In this document: in pieces, positions 1 to 15,000 of the stretch
Layout of the letters: each line of letters begins with the position of its first letter
How positions within the stretch are numbered: the stretch's first letter is position 1
Source: Lonicera japonica
Taxonomy: Eukaryota; Streptophyta; Magnoliopsida; Dipsacales; Caprifoliaceae
Direction of reading: 5' to 3'
Assembly (NCBI GenBank): GCA_021464415.1
Contig: CM038468.1
Span: forward strand, 29,066,969 to 29,130,968
DNA length: 64,000 nt
The notes under the pieces: model-generated
Told to the model about the DNA's origin: nothing
The model's input: the letters and a program-made list of their open reading frames with translations, nothing else
Databases searched by the model: none
Made by a program: the position numbers and the translations under genes

Positions 1-3000
1 TCAAATGCTGATTGTATGGGAGTAGATAATCATCTTTCCAGTTCAACAGGCAATCAAGAACCTTCATCTGTAAATCAGCATCATTTTCATCAAGCAGCCT
101 GAAACCCACCAAAATAAAGATTATCAAGTTGGCCATCTTTGTGTTTGCTTTCCGGGAAAGAGAGATGGGGGTGGGGGTATTTAATTTGGTGCATTGAAAT
201 GAAAACGTTTACAAGATGTGAAGAAAATACAAAATATTTACAAACAAGAAAATAGTGTCACCCTCAGTAGCACACTGAAATTTAAGGTGTATTCGATAGA
301 AAATACTGCTAAATTTACGAGAAGTTGGAAAAAGAAATGAGTGATTTGGTGAGATGTTCTATTTCCAGTTTTCTATGAAATCAAATTCTATGGGTTATGG
401 ATAGGAAAAAAGTTCCATGGAAAAAGCGAATAAATGAATAATATCTCCCCAAATACTCATCTTTCTTTCTAACTTCTCATAAATTTGTAGTGTTTTTAAT
501 CATTTCGTTCCTTTTTACGAAACAGACCGAGCAACACCCCTCATATTACTAACCTGTATTGCAGAACCTCCTTGAGAAATTGACTCAGATAGAAAGACTT
601 CGAATTTCTCATTAATATCAACAAGTTTAACCACTCTTTAAGAACAAGTTTCCATTCTTTCCCTTTACAAACCCGTGAGTCATATGATTTCACGCTGCAC
701 TCTCAAAATAAAAGACAGAGACAAGTGAAGTTCAAATGAGAAAACGAAAAAAGAATAATACGAACAAATCATAAATAAATACCAAGAACAAGATAATCAC
801 CTGGAAAGATCATCAACATTGTACCCTAAAAATTTCAAAAACAAAGGTACAATTTGGCGAGACCGAGCTTCTGATACAGTTGGAACTTTTTGCAATGACT
901 GAATCAACAAGGACAAAACTACTGTACCCGGCGTATTATCAGATTCCGAAGTAATAAAGGTGTTGAAGGACTGAAGCAACTCTGAAAAGCCACAACCAGC
1001 ACAAAGTTAAATTCTAGAGATTGGATTTAAGGTTGTTAATGATAAGATTCGGATTTTCAACTTTCTGTTTCCTGTTCTATCTCAAAATCAAAAAACAGGA
1101 AATTAATTTACTTATAACAATAAATAGTTAGTAGAACATCAGTCAAACATGCATTGCTAATGATAAGAGAAAATTTCTAAAAACTCATAGTAGAGAGGAG
1201 AAATAAGGAGGGTGACTAGGCGCTTTGTGGGTCAATATCTTATTCGTTACCAATTAAAAAGATAAAAAAGTGCAAGAAAACTTTAATTCTTAAAAAAGCA
1301 TGGGAACTCTTAACTCTCCAACCAAACATATATCATGATTCCAACAAGAAACAAAACACGTTCACAAAAAATTGCAAGAAAAATCCCCGCCCCCCCCCCC
1401 CCCAAAAAAAAAAAAGCCTAGCTACTGATTAGAGCGCTACAAGGGGTGTGTAAGTCTTAAGGCCGATTTCTGGAAGTGTGAGAGTGATCAGATCTAGGGA
1501 CGGCAACAGATAGGATTTGGCCAAATGCGAATCCGGCCTGTCTAAATTATATCCAAACCAAACCTGACCAGAGGAGGGTTTTACAAAGGAAAACCCAAAC
1601 TCACCAGCCACTTTTTGAACTACCCCCACCTGTGGTAATCAAGAGGGTGAATCAAGAGGGTGTGGACCTAGGGATAAAGAATCTTGGTGGTGGGATGATA
1701 GTGTACAAGATAAAGTTAAGGTAAAAAGGAAATGCTTTAAAGCTTGGTCTCTATGTAAGAATGCGGAAAATTGGGAATCTTACAAAGAAGCAAAGAAAGA
1801 GACTAAGAAGGCGGTGAGTGAGTCGAGGACTAAAGCTTTTGATGGATTATACCAATCTTTAGGCACCAAAGCTGGGGAAAAAGCTATTTACCGACTTGCT
1901 AAAGGTCGAGAAAGGAAGACAAAAGACTTGGATCAAGTGAGATGCATTAAGGACGAAGAAGGTAATGTCTTGGTTAAAGAACAAGACATACAAGCGAGAT
2001 GGAAGAACTATTTTCACAAATTATTTAATGAAGGTTACGAGATTTTAGCATGTGGAGATGAGCTGAACATGCGAGAGGATGACCAAAATTTCACCTTTTA
2101 TCGCAGAATTCAAGAAAAGGAAGTGAAAGAAGCATTGATACGAATGGATAGTGGTAAAGCAGTTGGGCCAGATAGTATACCTATTGAGGTTTGGAAGGGT
2201 CTAGGTGATAAAGGCATTGGTTGGCTCACAAGGTTTTTCAACAAGATATTGAGGTCAAAGAAGATGCCGGAAGAATGGAGGAGAAGCACCCTAATCCCGA
2301 TTTATAAGAATAAAGGGGATATACCGCCAATTACCCCCCCTAAGAAAAGAAACCAGCAAGATAAAAAAAGACCATGGAAGCAATTTAGCGTTTGATGGAG
2401 CAATATCGGAGGGATCAAAAGGACCTATGGTTTTCATTGACTTGGAGAAGGCGTACGATAGGGTACCCAGAGAGGTGCCCTGTTAAGTCTTAAGGCCGAT
2501 TTCTGGAAGTGTGAGAGTGATCAGATCTAGGGACGGCAACAGATAGAAGATTTGGCCAAATGCGAATCCGGCCTGTCTAAAAGTTTAATGTATACCACAA
2601 GTCACCAAACCTGACCATGGAGGAGCTTCAGGTACCACTCAAGTTAAAAGGAAAATTCTAACCGCGGTTAGACCAGCAAACGGTCAAAAGCCAACACACC
2701 AGTGGCCATCTACCATTTTGGCACCTATTACCTCGACCCCCACCTGTGGTAATCAAATGCTATGATAAGGGTATTTAAAGAAAAAATATTATATTCGGAT
2801 AAGGTCAGGTGAACGGGTTTATTCTAAGCAAACACAAAGCGAGGTGGGTTTTACTTTGAAAAACCCCAACCCGCCCTGACTCAAAAAGAAGCTAACCCAT
2901 TAGGGTCGGGTTGAAAACCCAGCAGCTCAGGCCTTTTTGCCATCCCTTTGAGGTCTACAAAAATAGCAGCAATGTTAACACATACCACCAGATGATTCAG

Positions 3001-6000
3001 TATGGCTTCTTTCAGATTCGTCATTAGACGTCAGAAACATACACACGCATCGCTCGAGATATTTAGCATATCTTTCCCAAATCGTCGGAAAATACATGCC
3101 GATTAGTACTGCTAAGCATTCCATAGCTGGATTCCATAGATGGCTAAATCGATTATGGAAAATTCCAATAACTCCATTCAAAACAATGGGCATGTAGGAT
3201 TCTGATATCCTTGAAGCAGAAAGACCCATCTGTATTTTAGATATCTGTAAAATAACCAGCCTACTGGTAGCAATTGAAAGAGGGGTTGTTTCAATGGAGT
3301 GAAGAAGCTGAAGAACCTGAAAATTGTAAGAAAAAAGTAAAATAATAATATTAGTAATAGGAATAGTAATAATAACCATAAATTAACAATTCAAGACAAT
3401 ATACAGAGGGCTTTTTTGACTTTGCCCCTTTTTAGACGCAAAATTAGACCCCCCCCCCCCCCCCCCCGTTTTTCATAATCGTTAACATTGCCCCCCAACA
3501 TACTGGGGGAATGTCAAAGAATTACGTAAAAATGGGAGTAAGTCGAACGCTTATGTTAGAAAAGTTAGACATTGCTCCCCATTTGTATGTAATTCCTTGA
3601 GATTCCCTGCATGCAGGGCACAAACACTAATGATCATAAAAACAGGGGGATAAGTCTAATTTTGTGTGTAGAACAGGATGCAAAGTTAAAAAAATGCAAG
3701 AAATTAGCAAGAAGAAATGTCACACATTAGTGTCCAGAGTGTGGGAAACTTCAGTAGTTCCCATGTCCTTCCTTTCAGAATTCAGAGGTTCATAGTGACA
3801 CAATATTCTTAGGGTGGAAATGCGTATCATTTTGTCTGAGTGGCACAAATTTTCGGCAAAAGTGTCAAATGCATCGACAGCTTTGCTTGTTTCCAGATCG
3901 CGGTGACATATTTTGCGGTTGGTATCTTCTTGAATTCTAGACCTATATTGTATGATTTGAGAAAAGACAACAGAAGCACACATTAAATCAGAAAAGAAAA
4001 AGGAAATAATCTTGGTAAGAACATCTAGAATGTGTTTGATTGGTTATGTGGATAAGAAATCAAATTCTATGGAATTTTTTTAAATGGAAGTAAAAACTAG
4101 CAGAGGAGGTTTTTACTGAATAGCATAGAAAAGGAGATAATTAAGCTAAACCAAGTTGTACAATGGATTGTGCAGAAAATCATGCAATCAATAACCACTA
4201 CGATGAAATAATGAAATCAATCTATAGTCACTCCGCCGAGTTCAATCTAAAGTGGAGAAGAAAGTTAGCCCTTTTTTGCTTCAATTCACAAATTCATGCA
4301 TTTCATGTGTAACAAAAGTGCTACCAATCATATCCTTAATGATATGTAAACCACCCAGATAAAGGCCAAACTTACCCAAAAACTGATTCTAAAAAGTTGG
4401 CTACAGCCGACAAAATTTGGGAAGACGTTTTGTATTTTTTCGCAAGATACAAAAATTTGCTCACTGCAGATTCCTCATATCCAGTTTGGTGACCAAAATG
4501 CAATTTATGATAGGAGCTCAAAGCAGCACCAATTACGCTTTGCCAAGTGGCTTTACGAAGCCCTGCAATTATCTCTGAAAAATATTCAAAACAATTTAAT
4601 AAGTTTCAATAAGCCCTGCCAATTATGTAACTAAATATAACCTATTTTTCAAGTTCTTCAAGGAGATTAGAAATATGAGTAACTTAACACATCTGTCAGT
4701 TGGGTACAACATGTCCCTACGGCACTGCCCGTAGTTTTTCTGTGCCTACAATATCATTCAATTTCGATTACAACAAATTCATATGGTTTATGATCAAAAT
4801 TATTTTTAATAATTAAGCAAAATTAATTTTGTGGATATACTTGGTTGGAATTGTGTGTATAGACTGTAGATAGAGACCATCTTCACTCTCCAAGGACATC
4901 AAATCACTAAAAGAAAATTGTCCGTTTGGATGATAGGGGAGTAGTTGGGAGAGTGTTTTAGGTGCAAGTCCCATTTTAAATAGAGTATGAGAGAGAGAGG
5001 GGGGGTTTGATAAGAAATTGAATATTATTATTATGACAAAAGAAGTACAGATGGAGGGAGGCCAAGGAGTCCACAATCGTAAAACAAAGTTCGAAAAAGA
5101 TAAAAGAAAGCTAAAACGCAAAAGACCTAGCACTCCCTTAAACACACAAAGTTCTAATAGCTCTCCAGTTGTGCTTGATGTCTTCGACACTATAATTGGC
5201 GAAAAGCTTGGTATTAGAAGCCCACAAATTCCTACAAAAGTTCAATTTGTGAAACATCTCAATGCCTTAAAAGGTGCAAGGTGGGTTTGAGGTGTTCTTC
5301 TAGGAGGGGCGAAGGGGTAGGCCTAAAGAAGGAATGAGGCCTAAGCATCAATTATTTTTAAAAACTGGCAAAAATATTTAGAAAATCACGAAAATATTGT
5401 CCAATGAGCATAACTCAAAATCCAAGACCATTGTCCCCGACACAAAAAGTAATGTAACATCATCACAAAAATTATGTACCAACGTATGATAACAAAATTT
5501 ATATAATAGATATAAACGATTAAGCAACATATAGTGTAACATCTTATATATAACATATAATACAATACACATACATATGCATTGAAACATCTAAACCAAG
5601 AGAAAATGCCTTACCGGAGTCAATCACCAGAAGCCGATCAAGTGCATCTACCAAGTCCATTAGTAACGATTGATTTGACTGGACATCCACCAGATATGGG
5701 TAGCAGCTAACTATTCCCCACAACAAAGCCAACTCAGCTTCCTGAAGTTCAATATAAAGTGGACCCCCCTGTACTGCGTCATTGATCATCTGAATCCAAC
5801 GTTGAATAGATTCTTTGAAGAAATTCCTAATCTTTGATAGACCCTCTATGGATACCCCATCCAATAAACTAGACCTTTGCGCTTGGATTCTCTCGCAAAA
5901 GGTAACAAGCAAATGTATAACCTCTTCCTCCGAAGTTTCAATCGAATTGATCAACGCGCTGAAATCATATTAGAAAATTTAGATAAATAACGAAAACAGA

Positions 6001-9000
6001 ACCATAGCAAGCTTTAAAGATTTAATGATAACAATAGATGCATCAGTTTTACCTTATAATATTAATTCTGAAGCACTGGATTATGAGAGGATCCTTCGGC
6101 AGCAGCTCCTTAATAAAAGTCAGCAAACTAAAACCAAGCCACTTTTGTGTCAACATCACACACACACAGACCAAGATATATATATATATAGAGAGAGAGA
6201 ATACCTTGAGTTCTTTAACTTAAATACTGGGGCCCACAGTACTGATACTTGTGAAATGGCTTCATTATTATTAGCACAGTGAAGACCATCGAGAATGCAA
6301 AGCATTAACTGAAGAACTTCATCAATAATTTCAGATGGTCGGTCCACTGCCTTCACTGTATCGGAAGGAATGATAAAAGTCTTCAGTAGCAATGAAACTA
6401 ATTGAACAACTGGCTGGTAATCTGTAAAAAAAATGAAAAAAAAAATCTTTATACACCAGTGGACAGTGAAAACCAAAATGCAAATACAAGTACTTCAAGC
6501 AATTCAAAGAAAACAATAAACAAACTGTAAAGATATAGAAAAGAGATAAATATTATTGAATTGATTGATATAAAACTATTACAATGGAGACCCTTTATAT
6601 AGGGTTATGAGACTGATATAAATAAGGAAAATATAAAAATCTAATCAATCTAAAGATTTAGATATTGCTAGTGAACTCTTATAAATGGCAACTATATAAA
6701 TAACAAATAACAAATATATATTATATATGTTAACATCTCCCCTCAAACTCAAGATGGTAATATACCAACTTGAGTTTGGAAAGTATGTCTTGAAAGTAGA
6801 TGAAGCCGATGAACAAACAAAGTGGCTAGGGTTTAATGGAAGAGAATGGAAACGGCTAGGGTTTACACGCTGGAACAGAAACACAACGGCTAGGGTTTTA
6901 ATGGAAGAGAATCGTGATGGTTAGGGTTTACACGCTGGAATAGAAACACAGGGGCTAGGGTTTTAATGGAAGAGAATGGCGACGGTTAGGGTTTACACGC
7001 TGGAATAGAAACACAGCGGCTAGGGTTTTAATGGAAGAGAATGGCGACGGTTAGGGTGAAAATAGATCATGGAAAGAAAAAGAAACAAGGCCACCAAGAG
7101 ATGGTTGGATTTGATTGATGGTTTAGGCTGAGAGCAAGAGGGTGAGGTGAGGCTAGAGGATGATGGTAGATTGGTTAAGTAGTGATTGTGGTTTTGACGA
7201 CGGTGAAAGAGAATGGTGGATTAGCGCCGAAGGTGGTCCGGCGGGCGACAATATGTATTGCCCGCCGGTGATAGCGAAATAGGAGGATCTTATTCCTCTG
7301 ATACCATGTAAAGATATAGAAAAGAGATAAATATTATTGAATTGATTGATATAAAACTATTACAATGGAGACCCTTTATATAGGGTTATGAGAATGATAT
7401 AAATAAGGAAAATATAAAAATCTAATCAATTTAAAGATTTAGATATTGCTAGTGAACTCTTATAAATGGCAACTATATAAATAACAAATATATATTATAT
7501 ATGTTAACACAAACAAACAAAAAATTATTGATGTCCCACCTGAAATTTTAAGCACTTGGAGTGTAGAAACAAGAACAGACAAGAGACGCTTGAGGTGCAA
7601 CGAGTATCCACTAGTCATGCAGTCAGTTATTTCATGGTATAAACAATCCCATATCAAGTTCATTTCTTTAGGTTCTATCTCTTCACATATTCTCTGAATG
7701 GTTGCAATCACAACTTGAACAACAGCATCTGAGCCTGCACACACACACAGACACACACAGGGAGGCAAGCAGAAGCGAAATATTAGTTTATCAATGATTT
7801 ATCTAAAACTCCAAATTTTGATTTAATAATGAAATTGAATTCAGGAAGGAGGTCTATAAATGAGAAGGACATATATAAATGAGAATGATGCATGGGAGCA
7901 GTAACATAGAAGATTAGAAGGTAAAAGAATTTGCCTTCGGCCAATTTATCGCCAATTTTAAATATCGAGTTGTCTATCAACAGCCGCAGCACTTGCTCTG
8001 CTCTTGAATGTAACCTTGACGAAGTTCCTCTCATGGAATAGCAGAGTAATGCACTGGCTCCAGATTTTCGTATCTCTAGTGGTTTCTTCACAAATTCAAA
8101 CATGATTCTTCTAACGCCTGTTCAATTCAGTGTCAATAATTTTGTTCAATCATGAAAAAGATTAAAGAACATAAACCTAACAGAAATATTAAAATTATTT
8201 CAGATTGCACAGATATGAAAAATTGGCAGACAAGAATGCAAAGCTAATACAGGTTCATAAGAAAGCTAATAAGGGTAGCATCATGAATGTATAGGCATAG
8301 GCAGTTTATCAAGAAGCAATCGTGTATAAGAGAGAGGCTTTTTCACTGATTCCCATTTTATATGTAAAATTAGACTTACCCGCATATATTCATAATCATT
8401 TGACTTTGCCCCCCTACATGCGGAGGAATCTCAAATTATTATGTAAAAATGGTGGCCAACGTCTTAACCTTTCTATGTAATCCTTCAACTTAACACCCCC
8501 CCGGCCCGTTTTTATGCAACTCTTTGAGATTCCCCCTGCATGCAGGGGGGGGAGTCTAACTATTATGAAAACTGTTTGTCTAATTTTACATATAAAATGG
8601 GGGAAAAGTAGAAAAGTTCCCATAAGGGAACAGTTATCACATATCAGAAACATATAAATCTCATGTAATACAAAGTAAAAACAACTGCATGGCAGTACCT
8701 TTCATAAGCTCCTGAACTGGTGCATTCCTCAACAAGAATGAAACTGACTCCGCCATAAATTCTTGGATATAATCTTTTGGGAAATATCTTAATTTAACTG
8801 TAACCCTGTGAAAGAGAAAGTGAGAGAAAAACTGAAGCAAATTTCAAATTTTGCCAAATACGTAAATTGAAGCAAATTTCAAAATTTGTCAAATATGTTA
8901 ACAATCATTGTCCACGTGCGGATAAATGGGAAGAGAAGATAGATCACACCATTGTTACTCATGTAAATAGTTTCATTGAGTTGTTTTGGATCAATATATG

Positions 9001-12000
9001 ACTATTAAAACTCTTAAAATTATTTTGGTAATTGGTACTACGTTTTAAAAAATATACATGATAATTCAACAACAGGAAACTGTTGCACAAAAATAAATTT
9101 GTAGAATTTTTTATTATCTTGTTGGTAAGGACTTATTTCATCCATTTTTCTTACTTTCAATATCGTTAAAGATAGGTAAAAAGTAAAGCTAAAATTGAAA
9201 AGAAACAATATAGCTCATTAGTGCGAGAACCTGCCACGTATATAATAGAGAAATCTAAAACACATGCTCAGTCATATTTTCAAGATGAATTAGAAGCTTC
9301 AACCCTCCCTCGCAAGCACAAATGTCCTTCAGACTCCTTTTTTCATCATTTATCGCATTCTCATAAGTAATTTTTTTTTTTTTAATAAATCAAGGTCACT
9401 TCTCCGTAAATTCAAATTTTTATAAATCAGGCCCTCAATCTTTAAAGAATAATTAGAACTAGAACCCAGAACACACACGATAAGTGTGCAAAATTGTACC
9501 TTGTAATTCCTCATATTGTGTAGACTTTTGAAAAACTTTAAGGTCGTATGATGCGGAATACAAGAATATCAAACATATATTTGTATTTTATTTTAATGTA
9601 TTTATATTTAAGGATAATTTTTAGCATTTATCTTATTTAGGGTAACTAGTTTTATGTCTTTATTTAGATTAGTTAGAATTATGATACGTAATTACATAAT
9701 TATGGTTATTTTGGTATTTTAAACTAGATTAGGGTTTTCTAGGGCTTCCTTGGTAGGTTATAAATATGATTGCAATCCTTGTTATTTTTCAGAGTTAAAT
9801 TATGAATTAGTTAAGCATGTGTGCTTAGGGCTTCTGAGCCATCACCGCCGTCCTTCCACTTGCTGTCTTCTTATATTCTTCTCCTATTATTTTTCTACAT
9901 CAAATAGATGCTTTCATCAAACATAAGGTCATGAGTTCGATCCCTAATCAAGTTGCATTTTATTTTCTAAAAGCATGAAAGGTATTTTAGTAATTACATT
10001 TATGCACTAAATCTTAAATGTGTTTACCAATACAGAAGAAATTTCATATACATAAAAGATAAGTAAAATGCTATTACTCACTTGAGAACATGAACTATGT
10101 CTTTTACAAGATACTTCTGCAGATACATCATAATACACGACCAAGATGTGAAAATCTGCATAACAGAGACCCAATTTAGAATTCATTTGATATGCAATGA
10201 ATAAAAGAAGCTTAACAACAAAAATTTCCAACGGGTTTCCAGTTCAGAGTCTTCAAACCTGCTCAATTATTTCTGGTTCCTTATCAGCGCCACTATTGAG
10301 AAGTAATACTAAAGAATCTGCAATCCTCTGGAGAAAGCTGACAATACGCAAGGACAGAAAGATTGGGTTAAAATCAAACAGAGGCACATTGAACATGCTT
10401 AAAAGCAACAACACTGTGATTGAACTACTGGATAATCATCCAAAATACATAGGCAAAATGAAAAATAAAAACTCTTATCAATTTCAATGAAGAGGAACTC
10501 ACGGCAAAAAGTCCTCCAGAAGGTCTCTGGACAATGCTGCAATCAACCTACAAAGAAAAAGATTCCATACGCGAGTAGCATTATGTGAAAGTACAAAATG
10601 AAAAGGATAAAGGACAAGCGCTAGAGTAGGTAAAAGTAATGTTTTAATGTATAGTTGTACACAAAATTTAGTAAGTCAGAAAATAGAAGCAAGCGGAGTT
10701 CATTTAAAAGATCAACAAAACATAAAACAAATCTATAGGATATGAAATTGTCATAACTTGCAAAACCAGCTTTAATGGTATTGTATACCACACCAAAGGA
10801 ACCTTATTAACAGTCAATGGTAACGGATAGTTAAGTTAATCCAATAGAAAGGAACACAGGAAGAACAAAAACCCATTGACACTTTTCTTTCATCTCCGTG
10901 CAGATCAATTCCATCACATAATGAGCTAACTCTTGATATGATGAAGTACCTAAGTATTGGCTCAAGTGACAGTCTCCCTTTCATTTTCAATCGAGAAAGA
11001 AGCTCGGAGAGTATCAATTCCTTTTGCAAAATTATTTGTGGTAATGTTTGTACCAAGGGCGTCATCTCCTCATAAAATGAGATAAAATCCTCTGCAGTGT
11101 TCAATTCCTGCATTATGTTGACATAAAGAAATCATTAATACAAGTTGCATAAACATGTAAAACATCAAGCAAACCTGAATATTAAACCTAAACATCAATT
11201 CCTAACAAATTTATAATGAAGGCCAAAATATTATGCGCTACATGTCAACGTGATTTCCTTTTTGCCTATTTTTATGGACATGTAGAAATGTACAAAAAAG
11301 GTAACAATAAGTGGGAGCGAAAATCAAGTGCAATGAGAAATTTACCTGGCAAAGCTGACTCTAAGCTATAAGTCTACAAAAGATGACGGAAAAGTGCCCT
11401 CGGCCTAACCATAAAACATAGATATAAAAATTGATTTTGAGCCTTCCAATTTTCATTTCATCATTCTAAGAAGACATATCACACATAGATAGTCTTTATT
11501 TGTTTCCCCATCATAAATGAGAGAAACGTACGAAATTAAGGGTCTGTTAGATAAAAAGTTGGAAAATGATTGAAAAAGCTCTTGCTTTTTGTGAGAAATT
11601 GCGAAAAATATTGGAATGATTTGATGAGATGTTCTATCACTTTTTCGGTTTTCCATGGAATATAACTCTTTGGGTGGTAGGTAAGAAAAATTTTCCATGA
11701 AAAACAAGTAAAAGATGGAACAATCTCACCAAACCATACATCTATTTTTCAAACCTCCAATAGAACTTCATTTTTTTTTTCAATCACACGTCTATTGATG
11801 AGATATCCTCCAAATTTTCCTCTTTTATCATGAAAAACCTCTTACCTATTGCCCAAAGAATTGGATTCCATGAAAAACCTGAGAGAGTAATAGAACATCT
11901 CAGGAAATCACTCATCTGTTTCTCCAACTACTCATAGTAAATAGTCCAGCTTCCTCTTTTTTGGAACATAATCAAAGTACCAAATATCACAACAGTAAGC

Positions 12001-15000
12001 ACATTTGATTCTCAACCATCAATTATTTTGAAACTAGTGTATCCTTAAGAATGTAAAAGTCAAGCATGGACTCTTAAAAGTCATGTCTTGGGTCCAGGCA
12101 GATCCAAGGGAGCTCCACGGGCTTGGTGCCACACGCCTCCTGGACCTTTGAAAATACTTGGTTTTGAAGCTAAAGCCAAGGGCCTCGCGAGGTACCACCC
12201 TCACTGCAGATGGTACTCTTGGCCTTTCCTACGCCTGAGGGAGAGTATTCCATCTCTACCCTTGATGGACACGGGTTAAAATCTCAAGCTCCGTCTCATC
12301 AACAAGTTATGTTACATATCTTACCCCACATCCTTTAATTGATAATGATATGAACATAGTGGACAAGGGATGACTATTGACATGCAACTACAAATACTAT
12401 AGCTGCTATTTGCAGCACAAAACAAACAACTCAACCAGAACCAGTACTCTCACCTCTCTCTCGTACTATGTCCATAGAATCGTACTATGCTTTTGCCCTC
12501 AACGTTCTACCCTCAAGACCATCATTATTTTGTGTGTGATGCATCAACTCCGACACCCAGCACCTTTCTCTTTCTTGTGCGCCAGGTAATCACCGCCTAC
12601 CAAGTACTCGGCTCCTACAACCGAGATATAAAATCACTCATTATCTCTTTCTTTATTGTTTTTGGTCGACTTCTAGGGTTTGTTGGTTTCCTATGACTAA
12701 AGCTCAACTCAGTAGAGGAAAAAACCTTTCATAAGGGAAAAGAAAAAGAGGAAAACAAGCCCTATGCCCCAAGTCCCCAACTCAAGAAAATCCCTCACCT
12801 GACGCGCTCAGCACCAAGTCGACCAAAGCGCCTGGCTTCTTGAATGCGATGCACCTTGGCATGCCTTTGAGAACTATGGAACAAGTCAAATTTGGGCTCT
12901 AAGGCTCCGTTTGATTGCAAAATGGAAAAGGAAAATAAATTGAGTTAATTTTGGTGAAAAGATGGAAAATAAGTTGAGTGATAGGGGTGATATCCTCTTG
13001 ATTATTAATTTTCTTTGCTCGGTGGTGAGGACAAATTTTCCACCAAAAATATAGAAGGATAGAAGATATTGACTCATAAAAGAAGGAACATCTCTCACTT
13101 TTTTTTTCTATCTTTTCATACAAACTAGCTAAATTTATTTTCCTTTTCCATCTTTGCAATCAAACGGAGCCTAAGAAGTCAAAACCATGACCTTGTGATT
13201 TTGCAAAAGGGTCTAGGTCAAACTCCATTTAAGCACCCAACTAAAAATTCATTAATTATAGGAAGCACATAGGCCTGCTAGTTTAATTTAGGGCCCTATA
13301 TTTCATAGCCCTAATAGTAATGGCCCTATATTTTCATTTTGTTTATATGAAGTTAAAAGAGTAAGTTTAAAGTCCTTTTTTTTTAAGAAAAAAAAAAGGA
13401 ACATTCTATCATATGCTCCTCCACATATGGGGCATTTGCAGTAAAACAAAACTTCCACGCCCTCCGGGAAATTGGTCACGCAAGAAGTGACATAATTTTA
13501 AAGGGAGAATGTATGTGTATTAAAAGGTGACACTTCACAGATACTCTTGGAAACGTATCCAATACTAATTTCTAAGTGTCCATAATTTAATCATTGGATG
13601 TGTATCCAATACTAATATCAAAGAGACAATAATCTAATGATAGAGTTGAAGATGCTTATTTACATGTTCAAAAGTCCATGACTACATAGTTGATTGACAC
13701 TCTTGAGCACTTGCCAACACGAAAACAACAGCACTTGCACTGAGATATGAGATATGAATACTTATAACAAAGTAACGCTCTTTAGACGTCACGGTCTACT
13801 TATAATAAACAATATAGACAAACATAGATGACCAAGAATACAATTATATTTAAAAGAAGAAAGGCTGTGAAAAGAAACAATGCGTACCCTCCATTGTACA
13901 AGGCAGTCTCGGAAAAATGAAGATCCTTCAGTGGGCTCTAACTTCAGAGGATCGAGGCTTCTAAAAACCCCAATATCAATCTCTTCCACTCGTTGAGAGA
14001 ACTTCTTGAACTGCATTCGTATTCAATTGCAAACGCAATTAACACCCACAACAATACGAGGAATGTAAACGTTCAGCTAAGAATAATCATTTACAAATTC
14101 TTCCTACTTTTAACAGACTCTTAGGGTCTGTTTAATAAAAACTTGGAATTTTTTTTTTTTTTATTTTGCTAATTTTTATAAGTTGGCGAAGAAAAGACAG
14201 GTGTTTTGCAGAGATGTTCTTCATCTTTTTCTATTTCCATGAAAAATTGCTTACTCCGCCCAAAGATTTCCATGGAAAACCAAAAAGTAATAGCACATTT
14301 AATCAAATCACTCAACTCTTTCCCAAATTCTCGTAAAAATTAGAAGTGTTTTCAATCATATTCTAACTTCCTTATAGAACGGGCCCTTAGGTTTCATTTA
14401 GTTCATTCTTTGGACCATTCCTGGAACCCTAAATTCCCAGGAAAGGATATTTCCCCACCACCATTCCCATATTCAAAGGCAGGAAATCTAAAGGGATTCC
14501 TACCGGGAATCCTTTTATAATTTTTCGTTTTTGACAGAATAGTTCATATTTTTAACAAGTAATGAAACATTTATCTTTTGCATTATAATAAAGTAATATT
14601 TCATATATACAAAAGTGCAAGTTTTTGCTGGCTGGCCTCTTGGAATAATGTCAACAATTGTGACTTGCTCCAAGTTAGAAAGCCTTACCTAGCGTTATCT
14701 CCCTCGTGGTGTATACTTTGTAAAGAGCAAGGGGAGTCAATTGACCATCTATTGCTCCACTGTAAGCATGTGGGCCATGTGGAAGAAGATTTGGAGTACT
14801 TTCAAAATTATAGGGGCAATGCTGAGATCGTGGCATTATTTGTTGTGCATACAATGGAGTTTTGGAGGAAATAAAAAGAACAAAGTTCTTTGGAGGTCAG
14901 TTTATATGGCAATGGCTTGGTGCCTTTGGCAAGAGAGGAATGCGAGAATTTTTTAGGATAAGTCATCAGAGTCTCGTGAAGTGTGGAGTAAATCTGTTTC

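Noticed and set aside
5018..5290. Lys/Arg-rich 90-codon ORF on the plus strand in UTP20 intron 12
   Set aside because: No recognisable family, promoter, splice partner or paralog; composition is compatible with chance in an intron.
6727..6924. Plus-strand ORF in the TRIM
   Set aside because: It spans the LTR end and the minisatellite; it is a by-product of the repeat with no retroelement protein similarity.
12060..12300. Possible SINE
   Set aside because: No A/B box pair, poly-A tail or target duplication could be found.
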